Below are positions 1-9,282 of a stretch of DNA of 46,201 nt, in pieces; within the stretch, counting starts at the first letter, position 1, and each line of letters opens with the position of its first letter. This stretch comes from Candidatus Woesearchaeota archaeon (GTDB lineage Archaea; Nanobdellota; Nanobdellia; Woesearchaeales; WJIZ01). A program made the translations under genes and the position numbers. The stretch lies in the NCBI GenBank assembly GCA_018303125.1, contig JAGVYS010000005.1:1-46201 (forward strand), written 5' to 3'. The notes below the pieces were generated by a model. The model worked only from the letters and a program-made list of their open reading frames with translations, did no database searches and was not told where the DNA came from.

Positions 1-1311
1 AGGCGAAGAGTAGGTAAAACCGAGCTCATAAGGCAATTCATCAAACCAATTCCTGAAAACAAAATGTACTTTTATGTGGATTTAGTAGAAAAACAAGGGA
101 TATTAGACTCCATTTCCAAATCGGTGCAGGAACAGCTAGGTGAAACAAGAAAATTTGCAGATTTCAGTGACTTTTTAGATTTCATTGCATTAAAATCAGA
201 AAATAGTTTTGTCTTAGTGATTGATGAATTTCAAAGATTCTTAGAAGTCTCGCCTCAATTCATAACACAATTACAGAACCACTGGGATCAAAAATTAAAG
301 AATAAGAAAATCATGCTTATACTGGTTGGCTCATCAATCGGGATGATACAAAAGATAACTAATAGCAAGGCAGGAGCATTGTATGGGAGAGCAACAAGAA
401 TAAAAATATCTCCTTTTAAATATAGTGATTTCAGATTTATGTTTAAAGAATTAAATGAGGAAGAAAAAATAATCACTTACGCAGTATTTGGAGGAACACC
501 GTACTATCTTGAAAAAGTCAAAAGGGCAGATGGCAACATACACAAAAAAATATTTGAACTTTTATTAAAGAAAGGCGCTGAATTGTTTGAAGAACCAAAA
601 AACCTGCTAGAATACGAGAATGTAAGAATACACGCCAAATATAACTCCATTCTGCAGGCGGCATCTGCAGGCAAAGAAAATGTCAAAGAGATAGGGGATT
701 TTACAGGAATAGACACAAATACTCTGCCCGCATATATCAAAAGATTGGATGAACTGCTAGAGCTGTTTGGAAGAAAAGACCCGGTACTAGGCAAGGAACG
801 GCTAGGCAGGTATGGCTTAAAAGATAATTTCTTTAATTTTTGGTATAAATTCATATTCCCAAACCAAACTGCCCTAAATCTAGGCAACATTAAAATTGTA
901 GAGGGGTATATAAAAGAAAACCTTAATGCCCATATTGGGCGAGTATTCGAAGGAATATGTAAAGAATTGCTTATCGGGCACATAAACAAAGAATTGAATG
1001 GCTATATTATAGATTTTGAGAATATTGGCAGCTGGTGGAACAGAACTGGAGAAGAGATAGATATTGTTGGATATAATCACAAAACTAGAAGAATATTGGT
1101 GGGCGAGGTTAAATGGACTAATAATCCAGTAGATATAGACATTGTTGATGATCTTGTGAGAAAATCCAAATTTATCAGTTTCACAGGAGAATATAAATTC
1201 TTGATTATTTCAAAAAGTGGATTCACAGAGAGAGCGCTAGCAAGGATAAAGGAGATAAATGGAATACATCTGAATTTGAAAGATATTGAGAGGCTATTTG
1301 AGGAAATTTAA
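1..1311 (+). CDS. Archaeal AAA ATPase (DUF234-type C-terminal domain), truncated at the window start
   Basis: The frame is open upstream of the listed ATG and encodes RRRVGKTELIRQF (Walker A). Walker B-like 'FVLVIDEFQRF' follows. The C-terminal 'ILVGEVKWT...' is nuclease-like, as in archaeal ATPase/DUF234 proteins. Confidence 0.85.
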   Translation, partial: RRRVGKTELIRQFIKPIPENKMYFYVDLVEKQGILDSISKSVQEQLGETRKFADFSDFLDFIALKSENSFVLVIDEFQRFLEVSPQFITQLQNHWDQKLKNKKIMLILVGSSIGMIQKITNSKAGALYGRATRIKISPFKYSDFRFMFKELNEEEKIITYAVFGGTPYYLEKVKRADGNIHKKIFELLLKKGAELFEEPKNLLEYENVRIHAKYNSILQAASAGKENVKEIGDFTGIDTNTLPAYIKRLDELLELFGRKDPVLGKERLGRYGLKDNFFNFWYKFIFPNQTALNLGNIKIVEGYIKENLNAHIGRVFEGICKELLIGHINKELNGYIIDFENIGSWWNRTGEEIDIVGYNHKTRRILVGEVKWTNNPVDIDIVDDLVRKSKFISFTGEYKFLIISKSGFTERALARIKEINGIHLNLKDIERLFEEI

Positions 1312-1348
1312 AGTGAACCAGATAATTTATTGAGATTAACCTTGCATT

Positions 1349-1474
1349 TTACAAACACATTTTTACCTGAGTTTCTGAACTCGTTTTATCTTTTGCCACT
1401 GAAGATACGTATTTGCCAAGCCCCTGTTTCTCGACGACAGATTTCCGAATATCTCCTGCTGGACTTGTCCACAT
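1349..1474 (-). CDS. Possible 41-aa leaderless small ORF (MWTSPAGDIRKSVVEKQGLGKYVSSVAKDKTSSETQVKMCL)
   Basis: Manual translation of the minus strand. A TATA-like ATAAATAC begins 25 nt upstream of the ATG. It lies in an otherwise empty intergenic region and is below the ORF-track size cut-off. Confidence 0.3.
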   Translation of the reverse strand: MWTSPAGDIRKSVVEKQGLGKYVSSVAKDKTSSETQVKMCL

Positions 1475-1709
1475 GACAGGGGGGACACAAAGTATTTATC
1501 CAAGCCCATCCATTAACAAGATAAGACTGGCCATTTCTGACGATAAACAGAAAAAAGACCAGAAAGTCAAAAACAGGCATGCTCATCCGCTAATAACTGC
1601 ATCTTGGGTGAGAATGAATTTTAGCTTTTAAATGCTGGCAAAGAAGCATATCGGTGATTAAGGCAATATTCCGGAAACTAATAAATAGCAAGGCGTTTTC
1701 ATAAGGATA

Positions 1710-2504
1710 ATGACCGGTATCCCTATTTTCAAATGCTGCGCATGCGGAAGATGCTGCTCCAACATAAGGGGCCTTGGCTCTAAGGAAGAAAAAGAGTTTA
1801 TCATGGAATATGGCCACGGCAAGCTTCCTGTTATAGAGCTTATTGATGCTGACAGGCTGACTTTTCCGCTCTGGAACTTTGAGGCAAGAAGATTCAGGGA
1901 ATATGAGAGAAAAGCAGGCATAGATGCAGGCATAGTGCCATCAAGGGGAGTTATGGACTTAAAATCGGGCAAGTTCATAGTCATAGCATACCAAATGACA
2001 GCTGATGCTGCATGCCCATTTCTGCTGAAAAGCGGAAAGTGCGGGATTTATGACACAAAAAGGGCTTATGTTTGCCATTTGTTCCCGTTAAAAAGGTCAC
2101 CATACTTGAGGCTCGAAGCAGAAAGCAAAGATATATTCGGAAAGTGCCATACATTAGATAAGTTCAAGGATTTGTTTGATTTCAGCGAAAAAAACGTCCT
2201 GCTTAAGCAGCTTTATGGCAGCCTTGGCGATGCACTGCTTAATGCTGTCCAGCACGATATAGTAATAGAATGGAGCAATAAAGCAGTTATGGAAATGATG
2301 CGCATTGGATTAATTAGGCCTGCAATGAACTATCCAGTGGATTTCCTCATGAAGAGAATAGAAAACTCCATCCATATAGATTTAAGCGATTTCATAGTAG
2401 AGTCAGGCTTCAAGACAAGGGAAGAAATGGACAGAATAACAGAAAGGTTCGAAAACCTTGATGGTGCAAGAGAAAGGCTCAGCAAGGATTCTATCATTAA
2501 TTGA
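1710..2504 (+). CDS. YkgJ-family cysteine cluster protein (putative Zn/Fe-chelating)
   Basis: N-terminal CCACGRCC cysteine cluster, later 'CPFLLKSGKCGIYDTKRAYVCHLFPL', typical of the YkgJ family. Confidence 0.8.
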   Translation: MTGIPIFKCCACGRCCSNIRGLGSKEEKEFIMEYGHGKLPVIELIDADRLTFPLWNFEARRFREYERKAGIDAGIVPSRGVMDLKSGKFIVIAYQMTADAACPFLLKSGKCGIYDTKRAYVCHLFPLKRSPYLRLEAESKDIFGKCHTLDKFKDLFDFSEKNVLLKQLYGSLGDALLNAVQHDIVIEWSNKAVMEMMRIGLIRPAMNYPVDFLMKRIENSIHIDLSDFIVESGFKTREEMDRITERFENLDGARERLSKDSIIN

Positions 2505-2545
2505 TTCTCAAAAATTATTTAAATCATCCTCGACGCTTTCAGGTA

Positions 2546-3148
2546 ATGATAACCCGGCATGATATGAGGAGCCTTGAGGAGTCTGCAGGAATACCCAAGC
2601 TCACACTTATGGAAAACGCAGGCAGGGAAGCTGCAAGGATAATCTCTGAAAAGGCTGGCGCAAAAGGAAAAAGGGTTTTGTTTATCTGCCACCATGGAAA
2701 TAATGGAGGGGATGGCTTTGTTGCGGCAAGGCACCTATCAGGAATTTCTGAGGTTGATGTTCTTTTCATAGGGCAGGAATCTAAGCTAAGCCCTGAATCA
2801 ATGCACAATTTTGAGCTCGTTGAAAAAGATGCAAAGGTACAGTTCATTAGCTTGGACTTTGTGGATTTTTCTGATTATGGTATTATAGTTGATGCAATAC
2901 TTGGCACAGGAGCAAGAGGAGAGATAGGCCATCCTATAAGCACTGTGATAGATAACATTAATTCATCTTCTGCCTTCAAAGTAAGTTTGGATATTCCGAC
3001 AGGTATAGACCCAGAAACAGGCCAATCAGGTTTTTATGCAGTAGAGCCTGACTTAATAATAACATTCCATGACATAAAAACAGGCCTTGAAAAGTATTCA
3101 GGCAAAACCGTAATAGCTGACATAGGCATCCGGAAAAAGCTAACATGA
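2546..3148 (+). CDS. NAD(P)H-hydrate epimerase (YjeF N-terminal domain), stand-alone
   Basis: MITRHDMRSLEESAG..LMENAGREAA..GNNGGDGFVAARHL motif. Start chosen at the internal Met rather than the ORF-track start 2501. Confidence 0.88.
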   Translation: MITRHDMRSLEESAGIPKLTLMENAGREAARIISEKAGAKGKRVLFICHHGNNGGDGFVAARHLSGISEVDVLFIGQESKLSPESMHNFELVEKDAKVQFISLDFVDFSDYGIIVDAILGTGARGEIGHPISTVIDNINSSSAFKVSLDIPTGIDPETGQSGFYAVEPDLIITFHDIKTGLEKYSGKTVIADIGIRKKLT

Positions 3149-3939
3149 AATACATATCGCAAAAAGAGTTGAGGCTTCCCAAAAGAGGCAGTAGGAAAGG
3201 GGAGAATGGACGAGTCCTTATAATAGGTGGCTCAATGGATTATGTTGGTGCGCCTGTACTTGCAGGCTTGGCTGCCCTTCGCTCAGGCGCTGACTGGGTA
3301 ACTGTCCTTGCACCTAAAAAAGCAGGATGGGCTATAAACTGCCTAAGCCCTGACCTTGTTGTGAGGAAAGTAAAAGGAGACTATTTCTTATCTAAGCATA
3401 TCAAGGATGCCAAAAAAGAGGAGAAAAAGCACGATGTCATAGTTATAGGCAATGGTTTGGGCCTTAAGTCAAAGGATTTCATCATTTCATTTGTTAAAAA
3501 ATGTAATAAACCAATGGTAATTGATGCAGATGCACTTAAAGCCATTTCAATTAATATTCCAAGAAAATCAATTCTTACACCGCATAGCAGGGAGCTTGAG
3601 ATTCTGATGAAAAATTCAAATGTAAAGAGTATAGATAAGCTGCAAAGAATTCTCAGGGACAATGTGATAATTGCAAAAGGCTCCATAGATAGGATAATAA
3701 CAAAGGATAAAGTATATTATAATAAGACAGGTAATGCAGGTATGACAAAGGCCGGCACAGGAGATGTTCTTGCAGGGCTTGCTGCAGGCTTCTATGCACA
3801 GACAAAGGATGCAATCATGGCAGCAAAGATGGCAGCATATTACAATGGAATGATTGGCGATATCCTTCTCAGAAAGAAAAAAGGCTTCACTTATCTTGCA
3901 AGCGATATGGTGGGTGAGATAAAAAGAATTTGTAAGTAA
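3145..3939 (+). CDS. ADP-dependent NAD(P)H-hydrate dehydratase (YjeF C-terminal / carbohydrate kinase-like)
   Basis: GSRKGENGRVLIIGGS, VIDADAL, LTPHSRELE, GNAGMTKAGTGDVLAGL. ATGA overlap with the epimerase. Confidence 0.9.
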   Translation: MKYISQKELRLPKRGSRKGENGRVLIIGGSMDYVGAPVLAGLAALRSGADWVTVLAPKKAGWAINCLSPDLVVRKVKGDYFLSKHIKDAKKEEKKHDVIVIGNGLGLKSKDFIISFVKKCNKPMVIDADALKAISINIPRKSILTPHSRELEILMKNSNVKSIDKLQRILRDNVIIAKGSIDRIITKDKVYYNKTGNAGMTKAGTGDVLAGLAAGFYAQTKDAIMAAKMAAYYNGMIGDILLRKKKGFTYLASDMVGEIKRICK

Positions 3940-3954
3940 GAAATTATAAAAAAA

Positions 3955-4743
3955 TTATTGCTTGCCTATTTCTATCCCTCCAGAGGGTAACAATCTTATT
4001 ATGTCGTCAAGATTCCCGCCAAGCTTTGCCTTTATTTTCTTTGCTATTTCAGAGGTCTTCTTATCTCCCTGTTTTAATATGATATACTCTTTGCAATGTT
4101 TTTTCATAGATTCTATTGGGGCAGCCATAATCTTTCCTGATTCCATCTTTCCTATAGCCAAATTAATCTTGTTATCAACATAGTTTGTCTTGCCCCTTAT
4201 CATGAAAGCTCCTTTTGTCAGGTACTCTCCTGCCTGGGCTTCTTTTGTGACCTGCTCTGGCTTGACCCAGAAAACAGGCGAGCTTGATTGCCCGAGCTTG
4301 AAAACCCTTGAGAAAGTTACTGTTGCGTCTGCCACCTCAGATATTGTGCTGCTTCCCGGTTCCTTTCCATCTGTTTTTACAACAAAGAAAGGGCTCCCTG
4401 CCATGTCAGTGTGGAAGATTATATCATCACTGCTGGTGTTTTTCTTTACTATTATCTCATTTGTTGCAGAATCCCTGCCGCCTATAACAAGGAAATCCTC
4501 AGATGTGAAGAACCACCTGAACTTTTCGTACCAATCCCTTTTTACAGGCGCTGTTTCCTTGTTTTTCTCGAAAGTCTCTTTTTCAGTAGCTTTCTTGCGC
4601 TCAAGCACCTCAAGTTTCCTCTGGTAAACATCAAGCGCTTCCCTTGCGCCTTCCATCTTCTTCTTCAGCTTTTTTGCCCTGTTGAAATATACCTCGGCAT
4701 TCTGCTCAACTGACTTGTCTATGAAAAGCTCAATTTCCGCCAT
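3955..4743 (-). CDS. NFACT-R (DUF814) domain protein, RqcH/Rqc2 C-terminal-like, no NFACT-N domain
   Basis: Coiled coil followed by 'WYEKFRWFFTSEDFLVIGGRDSATNEIIVKK...DIIFHTDMAGSPFFVVK', the NFACT-R signature. Confidence 0.85.
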   Translation of the reverse strand: MAEIELFIDKSVEQNAEVYFNRAKKLKKKMEGAREALDVYQRKLEVLERKKATEKETFEKNKETAPVKRDWYEKFRWFFTSEDFLVIGGRDSATNEIIVKKNTSSDDIIFHTDMAGSPFFVVKTDGKEPGSSTISEVADATVTFSRVFKLGQSSSPVFWVKPEQVTKEAQAGEYLTKGAFMIRGKTNYVDNKINLAIGKMESGKIMAAPIESMKKHCKEYIILKQGDKKTSEIAKKIKAKLGGNLDDIIRLLPSGGIEIGKQ

Positions 4744-4852
4744 AACGATGAAGCTGGATTATCCTTTTTTAATGCTTTTGGAGTTATACTATGCCTTGTT
4801 AGTTTTCTATATGGTAAAATACTCAGTCTATGTATATAAAACCAAAATTGTC

Positions 4853-5548
4853 CTATTTTTGAAGAATATACATACCCAAAGACTCCTCGCATGAAAATTC
4901 CAATATCGCCTTGTCGATTGGCTTTAATCCAGATTCCGAAACCAAGGTATCCAAATCAGAGAGAAGATTGTACACTACCACAGGCCTGCCTTTATAATAT
5001 AAACCCGCTGTTCGAATCGTATCAGCTAAAAATTCCTGATCAAATAATAGATCTGAATTATGGTTTGCTTTTTTGCAATCATAAATACCAATAAGGCCAC
5101 CTGGCTTAGCTACTTTAATCATCTCTTCCATGACCCTAGCCGGATTGGATGTGACACAAATTGTATAAGTAGAAACAACAACATCAAAAGAATTACTTTC
5201 AAATTCGAGATTTTCCGCATCTTTAACATAAAATCTTGCATTCTTTCTGCCTAATGTGCCTGCTCTTTTCTCCGCTTCATTGAGCATTTCAGGGGTTATA
5301 TCCACACCGACAAAAGATATGTTTTCTGGATATCTGTGTAAATTCCTCCCTGTCCCAACGCCCACCTCCAGAGCACTTCCTCCTGAAGTTTTTTCAAGAT
5401 GACTAGAAAGAATTCTGAAAAGGGACTTGTATGCTATCCGTGAGGCAGGGTGCAATCTGTGTACGTAATCCATCATAAATTCATCATAGAGACCATTGGC
5501 ACTATCGCCGTATACCTTTAATACTCTTGATTTTTCTAGTGCGGTCAT
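4853..5548 (-). CDS. Class I SAM-dependent methyltransferase
   Basis: ALEVGVGTGRNLHRYP, VGVDITPEMLNEAEKRA, NSFDVVVSTYTICVTSNP. Confidence 0.85.
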   Translation of the reverse strand: MTALEKSRVLKVYGDSANGLYDEFMMDYVHRLHPASRIAYKSLFRILSSHLEKTSGGSALEVGVGTGRNLHRYPENISFVGVDITPEMLNEAEKRAGTLGRKNARFYVKDAENLEFESNSFDVVVSTYTICVTSNPARVMEEMIKVAKPGGLIGIYDCKKANHNSDLLFDQEFLADTIRTAGLYYKGRPVVVYNLLSDLDTLVSESGLKPIDKAILEFSCEESLGMYILQK

Positions 5549-5555
5549 TTTTTCC

Positions 5556-6266
5556 CTAGTACTTTATTCGTAAATTAGCCCCCCAGTAATGTGTTGTCTC
5601 AAAATCCCTATCAAGGGCAAGAGAGACATTGGAAAACAAACCTATGCTGAAATGTTCAGTCAATTTTCTTGAGACAGAAATCCTTGTATCAAGGTGGCTG
5701 AATCCTGATTTTTCCCAAAAGTAGTGATGGTTGTATGCCAGGGTTGTGCCAATAAATACATCAAGATTTCCGGCTTTCGTGGCTCTAAATTGATGGCCTG
5801 CGGAAAGTTCAAGATAGCTTCCTTTGCCTTCCTCAAAATCATGAAGAAAGCTAAGAGTTGGATTAAGTAGCATATTTGCACTTATAACTGTATGAAAATC
5901 ATGTGTGGGCTTCGTACTTGTAAAAGTATAGTGACCGAATCCTGCGGAAAAATTAAATTTATTACTAGAGCAAAAAGTGTAATCGAGAAAAAAATCAAAC
6001 TCCCCTACCCCTAAGTCTTTAGCATTGAGGTAGCCAAAATGGGTAAATGAAGCGTTTCCATAACTTGCTGTAAGTATTGACTGCATATCTGGGTCTTCTG
6101 TAAAAGTAAATCCCCTGATGAATCTTTTATTTACAACTGAGACATCCAATGAAAATTTTGGTGCAACTTTTTGTTCCAGTGATGTTGCTTTTTCGGCAAG
6201 TTCTGTTGAGTCAGCTGCGGCTGTGAGCGTACCTGCAGCTATCAAGGTTAGTATAGGTTTCATCAT
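5556..6266 (-). CDS. Secreted/outer-membrane beta-barrel-like protein (TorF/porin-like)
   Basis: Signal peptide MMKPILTLIAAGTLTAAA; alternating beta-strand pattern throughout; C-terminus ...HYWGANLRIKY with hydrophobic/aromatic residues at -1, -3, -5, -7, -9. Confidence 0.65.
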   Translation of the reverse strand: MMKPILTLIAAGTLTAAADSTELAEKATSLEQKVAPKFSLDVSVVNKRFIRGFTFTEDPDMQSILTASYGNASFTHFGYLNAKDLGVGEFDFFLDYTFCSSNKFNFSAGFGHYTFTSTKPTHDFHTVISANMLLNPTLSFLHDFEEGKGSYLELSAGHQFRATKAGNLDVFIGTTLAYNHHYFWEKSGFSHLDTRISVSRKLTEHFSIGLFSNVSLALDRDFETTHYWGANLRIKY

Positions 6267-6331
6267 TTTTCTATGCCTCCAATTATTTTATCATTGTCAA
6301 GTGGAAACAAAACTATATTTATTAAATTAAC

Positions 6332-6350
6332 CTACCCTGTACAGGGGTAG
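6332..6350. promoter_or_regulatory. Near-perfect palindrome CTACCCTGTACAGGGGTAG, candidate operator
   Basis: Perfect 12-bp core CCCTGTACAGGG (6335..6346) between divergent genes, flanked by A/T-rich TATA-like elements on both sides. Confidence 0.6.
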
Positions 6351-6392
6351 TAATAAGAAAATTTAAATATAGTAAGCATATTCATCATTGAT

Positions 6393-7139
6393 ATGGAAAA
6401 CAAATTGTTATATGATTTTTTGAAGATTGGGTTAACGCAAGGTGAAGCAAAAGTGTATATGGCTTTAACAGTGCTAGGTTCATCTACGATAGGGCCAATT
6501 ATAAGTAAGGCACAGATAGCCTCATCAAATGTGTACGATATCCTAAACAGGCTTCTGGAAAAAGGGATTATCAGTTATATCATGAAGAATAAAGTCCACC
6601 ACTATCAGGCAGCAAGCCCGCAGACGTTGTTGGAATTTCTAAACAAAAAAGAGGCTGAAATAAAGGAGCAAAAAGAATCGCTTAAAAAAATAATTCCTGA
6701 GCTGAAAAGGATGCAGCAGTTTAACCCACACCAAAAAGCTGAAATGTTCTTTGGGCAAAGGGGACTTCGGGCAGCATATGAAAAGCACCTCATAAAGAAG
6801 AGTAGACAAACTGAAAATCTATTTCTTTACGTTCATAAAAAAAGATATGCTGAAAAATCTGATAGGGTATATTTCAGCCTTCTTGATTTGTATCTGAGAG
6901 TTCCGCAGAGAGGGATAACAAATGAATATGCAAGGACATCACAATTTTTTCAGCAGGTAACACAAATAAAAACGCGATATGCTGATTTTCCAATTCCTAG
7001 CCAGGTTGAGATTTGCAACGACTCTGTGCTTCTTGTGTCCTGGGAGGAAACAATTATCACGATATTGATTCAATCAGGGGATATTGCTGAAAACATAAGG
7101 ACATATTTCAAAGAGGTCTGGAAATTAGCTAAAGAATAA
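6393..7139 (+). CDS. TrmB-family transcriptional regulator
   Basis: LLYDFLKIGLTQGEAKVYMAL...SSNVYDILNRLLEKGII..: N-terminal wHTH typical of TrmB. Confidence 0.88.
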   Translation: MENKLLYDFLKIGLTQGEAKVYMALTVLGSSTIGPIISKAQIASSNVYDILNRLLEKGIISYIMKNKVHHYQAASPQTLLEFLNKKEAEIKEQKESLKKIIPELKRMQQFNPHQKAEMFFGQRGLRAAYEKHLIKKSRQTENLFLYVHKKRYAEKSDRVYFSLLDLYLRVPQRGITNEYARTSQFFQQVTQIKTRYADFPIPSQVEICNDSVLLVSWEETIITILIQSGDIAENIRTYFKEVWKLAKE

Positions 7140-7144
7140 AATCG

Positions 7145-8464
7145 CTAAGTCATGACAGAGAGAATCTCTTCCTTCTTCTCCTTAAGAAGTAGCTTTGTCC
7201 TTGCTTCCATGTTCAGCCTGAGCAATGGCTCTGTGTTGCTTGCCCTTACATTGAACCACCAATCATCGTATTCAACCTTTATCCCGTCAAGCCATGATAT
7301 CTTGCCATCAGAATATTTTTCCTCTATACACTTCATTACCCTATCCTTATCCTTCACTTCAAAATTTATCTCTCCTGACGCGAAGTATTTTTCCAATGGT
7401 GAAACAAGCTTGGAGAATGTCTCTTTCCTTGATGAAAGCAGGTTGAGAATGCATATTGCCGCTATTATGCCTGAATCAGTGTAATGAGCATCCTTAAAAT
7501 AAAAATGCCCTGACAGCTCTCCTGCAAAAAGCGCCTTGTCTTTCCTCATCAACTCTTTGATGAAAGAATGTCCAACTCTAGACATCTTAGGTATTCCTCC
7601 CATGGCCTTTATTCTCTCAGGCACAATCCATGAGCTCCTTAGGTCATACAGTATTTCTGAATTCTTATGGTATTTCAGTAGCTCCTCTGATATGAGGGCA
7701 GTCACATAATCAGAAGGCACAATACTGCCTTTTTCATCAACAAAGAATACCCTATCAGCATCGCCATCAAATATTATGCCCAAATCTGCATGCATTTTCT
7801 TTACTTCGCTTATCAGCATATCAGCCGCTCCATTATTCATGGGATTCGGGTCATGTGAAGGGAAATTACCATCAATGTCAAAATTAATAATCTTCGTATC
7901 GCAATCTAAGTAATCATTAACAAGAGAAAAATCCTGCGAGCCCATGCCATTAGAGCCATCAACAACAACTTTAAGGCCCTTAACATCCTTCAAAAATGCC
8001 TTAAGGAATTTCTTGTAATCATTCTTAATCTCAGCTTTCTCTATTTCTCCCTTTTTTGCGGCCTTCTTGAACTTGTTGTCAAGGACAGCTGATTCTATCT
8101 CTTTTATACCAGTATCTCCAGAAACAGGCACAGCATTCCTCTTTGTGAATTTCACACCATTGTACTGCTTTGGGTTATGGGATGCTGTTATCATGGCGCA
8201 TCCGTCTACTTTGAGGTGACAACAAGCAAAATAAGACATAGGGGTAGAAGTCATGCCAAAGTCAATGGCTTTTTTTCCTTGCATCACCACCCCTCTGCAG
8301 AAGGCCTTGAATAGTGAAGGAGAAGAAATTCTCATGTCCCTTCCAACAGCTATAAGATTTCCATCTATAAAATCAGCAAATGCCCTTCCTATCTTCTCCA
8401 TTATAGAATCATCAATTTCATCTCCATATACTCCCCTTACATCATAAGCCTTGAAAATTCCCAT
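7145..8464 (-). CDS. Phosphomannomutase/phosphoglucomutase
   Basis: MGIFKAYDVRGVYGDEI, ITASHNPKQYNGVK, FDGDADRV, RASNTEPLLRL. Start at internal Met. Confidence 0.93.
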   Translation of the reverse strand: MGIFKAYDVRGVYGDEIDDSIMEKIGRAFADFIDGNLIAVGRDMRISSPSLFKAFCRGVVMQGKKAIDFGMTSTPMSYFACCHLKVDGCAMITASHNPKQYNGVKFTKRNAVPVSGDTGIKEIESAVLDNKFKKAAKKGEIEKAEIKNDYKKFLKAFLKDVKGLKVVVDGSNGMGSQDFSLVNDYLDCDTKIINFDIDGNFPSHDPNPMNNGAADMLISEVKKMHADLGIIFDGDADRVFFVDEKGSIVPSDYVTALISEELLKYHKNSEILYDLRSSWIVPERIKAMGGIPKMSRVGHSFIKELMRKDKALFAGELSGHFYFKDAHYTDSGIIAAICILNLLSSRKETFSKLVSPLEKYFASGEINFEVKDKDRVMKCIEEKYSDGKISWLDGIKVEYDDWWFNVRASNTEPLLRLNMEARTKLLLKEKKEEILSVMT

Positions 8465-8560
8465 AAAAATACCTTGCATATCACCTATTTAAAATTTCCT
8501 GAAAACTGTTTGATTTTCCTAGAGTAGTGTCTCTGCATTAAATAAAAGAAAGAAAAGACT

Positions 8561-9166
8561 TCAAACGAAGCCAGGAGGCATAACAGCACCGCCCAAAGAA
8601 GGCATCATTAAAGGCACTAGCAAAACCAGAATTTTAATGACTGCCAGATATGCCGCTACAACTAATGCAATGTAAACAATTACCAATGCTATGACAACTG
8701 TGAAAAAGTCAGTCTGGAACAGCTCTACTGCAGCTCTAAGCGCTACAGCATTAGATAAGACAAGGGTAAATACTGCGACAAGAGATGTCAAGACAGCAAC
8801 AATGATAGTTAAAATCGTCCCCTGGGAAGGTATCAGCCCGACTATAGAATAAACAAGAAATCCTACTACAGCGATAAGTGAGCCATAGCTAAGTGATGTC
8901 AAGGCCTCAAAATATCCGCCCTTCTGGGATAGGACATACAAAGACAACTGGAACAGTAATGCTATCAAAAGTGTAAGTAAAAATGAACCAGCTAAAACCG
9001 CCAAGGCGATAACAAGTGTTGTTCCGTCAAAAGCCATTCTTGATACAAAAATATTGAGAGAGCCTATGAGGGAGGCAATAAACAGCACAAAAAAGGTCTT
9101 CCCAATATTCTTCTCTTCCTTTGCTGAGGCAATAGCCTCCAATGGTGAAACCAGAATATCAAACAT
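8561..9166 (-). CDS. Yip1-domain-like integral membrane protein
   Basis: Multiple hydrophobic segments; 'ALTSLSYGSLIAVVGFLVYSIVGLIP' resembles the YIP1 family. Confidence 0.6.
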   Translation of the reverse strand: MFDILVSPLEAIASAKEEKNIGKTFFVLFIASLIGSLNIFVSRMAFDGTTLVIALAVLAGSFLLTLLIALLFQLSLYVLSQKGGYFEALTSLSYGSLIAVVGFLVYSIVGLIPSQGTILTIIVAVLTSLVAVFTLVLSNAVALRAAVELFQTDFFTVVIALVIVYIALVVAAYLAVIKILVLLVPLMMPSLGGAVMPPGFV

Positions 9167-9282
9167 TTAAACCACCTCGGTTGAAGCTTACCTGTAGATT
9201 ATGTTTAAAAGCTTTTCTAAAATTTTTGGCAGGTGTACAAAACTCTTCAGGTTGCAGTTCTACAGCCACAACGGCCTTAAGT

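Noticed and set aside
504-989. Long antisense ORFs inside real genes (for example 504..989 -, 11863..12522 +, 12711..13256 +, 34146..34952 -)
   Set aside because: They lie opposite strongly supported genes, have low-complexity Ser/Leu/Ile-rich translations and no recognisable domains; typical antisense artefacts.
1421-1482. CCCCTGT ... ACAGGGG inverted repeat (1421..1427 and 1476..1482), similar to half-sites of the 6335 palindrome
   Set aside because: Arms are 7 bp and 48 nt apart, overlapping a possible small ORF; the resemblance to the TrmB-side palindrome is probably chance.
5010-5030. T-arm-like 'gttcgaatcgta' motif
   Set aside because: It lies inside the methyltransferase CDS and no cloverleaf can be built around it.
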